19,879 nucleotides of DNA from Christensenella sp. UBA3700 (GTDB lineage: Bacteria; Bacillota; Clostridia; Christensenellales; UBA3700): the NCBI GenBank assembly GCA_002372775.1, contig DFIJ01000119.1, positions 1 through 19,879 of the forward strand. Reading direction: 5' to 3'. The first letter of the stretch is position 1, and each line of letters starts with the position of its first letter. This document shows, in pieces, positions 18,129 through 19,879 of this stretch. A program made the translations under genes and the position numbers. Below the pieces are notes generated by a model that saw nothing but the letters and a program-made list of their open reading frames with translations, made no database searches and was not told the origin of the DNA.

Positions 18129-19865
18129 ATGGGACTTAAAACAAGATTTGAGGTAGGAGAGATTCCGCATAGTGAATATCCAAGACCACAAATGGTTAGA
18201 GATAACTATAAGATTTTAAATGGTCTATGGGATTTTGCGGTTGTAGATGCTCTTATTGAAAAACCTGAAAAGATTGAATATGAAGGCAAGATTTTAGTTC
18301 CATTCTGCATAGAAAGCCCTCTATCTAAGGTAAATAGAGAATTTTTACCAAATCAAACTTTAGTTTATAGAACTACATTTAAATATAAAGCAAAGGATGC
18401 TATTCCTTTGCTTCATTTTGATGCAGTAGATTATAAGTGTTTTGTATATCTAAATGATATCTATTTAGGAAGTCATGAGGGTGGATATTTTAATTTCTCA
18501 TTTGATATATCTGAAGCATTAAAGCAAGTAGGGGATAATGAACTTGTAGTTCTTGTTCAAGACCCATCAGATTCATTCACTCAACAAAGAGGTAAGCAAA
18601 GCTTAAAGCGTGGTGGAATTTGGTATACACCTACATCAGGTATTTGGCAATCTGTATGGCTTGAAAATGTTCCTCAAACATACATTGAAAGAGTTGTTAT
18701 AAAACCAGATATTGATGAATCAATTGTAGATATTACAATTATTACAAATAAGGAAGTAGAAAGATATTCTGTAGATATTAATTTTGCAGGACATAGAGTT
18801 GCATTTAAAGATAGTACTTTAAATTCATTTAAAGTAAAGATTAGAAATCAAAAGCTTTGGTCACCAGAAGAACCAAATCTATATGATATTACGGTCTCAG
18901 CTGGAGATGATGAAGTTAAGTGCTACTTTGGAATGAGAAAATTTGAGTTAAGAGATAGAGATTTCTATTTAAATAATAGAAAATATTTCCTAACAGGAGC
19001 TCTTGATCAAGGATATTGGCCAGATGGTTTATTAACACCTCCATCCGATGAAGCTATTCAGTTTGATATTGATTTTGCAAAGAGTGTAGGTCTTAACTGT
19101 TTAAGAAAGCATATTAAAATTGAGCCAATGCGTTTTTATTACCATTGTGATAAAAAAGGTATTATTGTATGGCAAGATATGATAAATGGTGGCGGACAAT
19201 TCTCAACACTATATCATATGATTCTTCCTACATTAGGTGTTAATGTGTCAGATAACAAATACAAAGTATTTGGAAGAGATGATGTTTCAAGAAATGAATT
19301 TAAACTAGATTTAGGCCGTATGGTTAAGCAATTATATAATGCTCCATCAATTTGTCTATGGGGAATATTTAATGAAGCGTGGGGTCAATTTGACTCTCAA
19401 AAGATGCTTGAATATTTACTAAAACTAGACAGAACAAGAGCTATTGATGCAACATCGGGTTGGTATAACCAAGGCAATCATTTAGTAAGTATACATAAGT
19501 ATATATTGCCAATAAAGATGCCAAAAACAAAGAGGGCAGTTGCTCTAACAGAATTCGGTGGTTATTCATGCCCAGTAGATGGACATATTTATTCAGATAA
19601 GAAATTTGGATATTTAATGTATTCAAATTTAGAAAGATTAAATAAGGCAATAGAGAAGTTGTATTTAAAGCAAGTCTTTAAAGCTGTTAAGCTTGGATTG
19701 AATTCTTGTATTTATACTCAGCTTACTGACGTTGAAGATGAAATTAATGGTTTAATCACTTACGATAGAGAAGTGGTGAAGATTAATAAAGATATGTTTA
19801 TAAATATAAACAACGAATTAAAGAAAGATAATAAAGATAATAAACCAAAAGAAGATGAAGAATAA
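18129..19865 (+). CDS. Family GH2-like glycoside hydrolase of unassigned specificity
   Basis: This 578-aa protein has no signal peptide. It begins with the sugar-binding beta-sandwich (about 30-180), then an Ig-like domain (about 185-275) and a TIM barrel (about 285-560). The acid/base is E416 in GIFNEAWGQFD, and the nucleophile is probably E475 in ALTEFGGYS. These match a wide group of uncharacterised GH2 proteins with an (F)NEGWGQFD-type motif and a following SGW...HKY segment. Its activity (beta-galactosidase, glucuronidase or other) is therefore not predictable. The C-terminus is a short Lys/Asp/Glu-rich tail. The start is 9 nt after the GH3 stop with a weak GAAGG site, so it is probably translationally coupled to the GH3 gene. 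No terminator appears before the window ends 14 nt after the stop. Confidence 0.88.
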   Translation: MGLKTRFEVGEIPHSEYPRPQMVRDNYKILNGLWDFAVVDALIEKPEKIEYEGKILVPFCIESPLSKVNREFLPNQTLVYRTTFKYKAKDAIPLLHFDAVDYKCFVYLNDIYLGSHEGGYFNFSFDISEALKQVGDNELVVLVQDPSDSFTQQRGKQSLKRGGIWYTPTSGIWQSVWLENVPQTYIERVVIKPDIDESIVDITIITNKEVERYSVDINFAGHRVAFKDSTLNSFKVKIRNQKLWSPEEPNLYDITVSAGDDEVKCYFGMRKFELRDRDFYLNNRKYFLTGALDQGYWPDGLLTPPSDEAIQFDIDFAKSVGLNCLRKHIKIEPMRFYYHCDKKGIIVWQDMINGGGQFSTLYHMILPTLGVNVSDNKYKVFGRDDVSRNEFKLDLGRMVKQLYNAPSICLWGIFNEAWGQFDSQKMLEYLLKLDRTRAIDATSGWYNQGNHLVSIHKYILPIKMPKTKRAVALTEFGGYSCPVDGHIYSDKKFGYLMYSNLERLNKAIEKLYLKQVFKAVKLGLNSCIYTQLTDVEDEINGLITYDREVVKINKDMFININNELKKDNKDNKPKEDEE

Positions 19866-19879
19866 TTGATACAAAAAAG

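Overview
The window looks like a chromosomal segment of an AT-rich, low-GC Firmicute, plausibly an uncultured gut Clostridia-like bacterium. Four observations point that way: roughly one-third G+C by eye, AGA-dominated arginine codons, strong AAAGGAG/AGGAGG-type ribosome binding sites, and an Enterococcus-type V/A-ATPase operon next to a Bacillus-like ywlC-ywlE-rpiB island. TGA is a normal stop here (it ends the ywlC-like gene and the first ATPase gene), so the mycoplasma code does not apply. No tRNA, rRNA, CRISPR array, transposase or phage gene is visible. The species cannot be fixed from this sequence.

Layout. (1) 1-3690: the terminator of an off-window gene, then a promoter and a tightly overlapping three-gene operon: a PhoB/OmpR-type response regulator, a PhoR-type membrane histidine kinase and a type I mannose-6-phosphate isomerase (manA), closed by a strong terminator. 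(2) 3698-5023, minus strand: an uncharacterised 441-aa protein with a very acidic coiled or disordered middle and a C-terminal domain that is an internal duplication. (3) 5152-6640: a Sua5-type threonylcarbamoyl-AMP synthase (first step of tRNA t6A synthesis) overlapping a YwlE-type protein-arginine phosphatase, then a terminator. (4) 6647-19865: a strong extended -10 promoter, then an apparently uninterrupted run of rpiB (ribose-5-phosphate isomerase B), nine V/A-type ATPase genes in the order of Enterococcus hirae ntpFIKECGABD, and two cytoplasmic glycosidases (GH3 and GH2) starting 20 and 9 nt after the preceding stop.

How the genes may work together. The K-ring subunit carries every side chain of the Na+ site known from E. 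hirae NtpK, so the ATPase is predicted to pump Na+. The two glycosidases, lacking export signals, would cleave oligosaccharides already imported, perhaps through transport powered by the ion gradient. RpiB and ManA feed the released sugars into central metabolism. The link between pump and glycosidases is inferred from co-directional genes without a visible terminator; it has not been demonstrated.

The least explained item is the acidic protein with the duplicated C-terminal module. Other points of interest are the kinase/manA coupling, the AT-rich inverted repeats near three promoters, a possible internal promoter before the GH3 gene, and the conserved but functionally unassigned GH3 tail and GH2 subtype.
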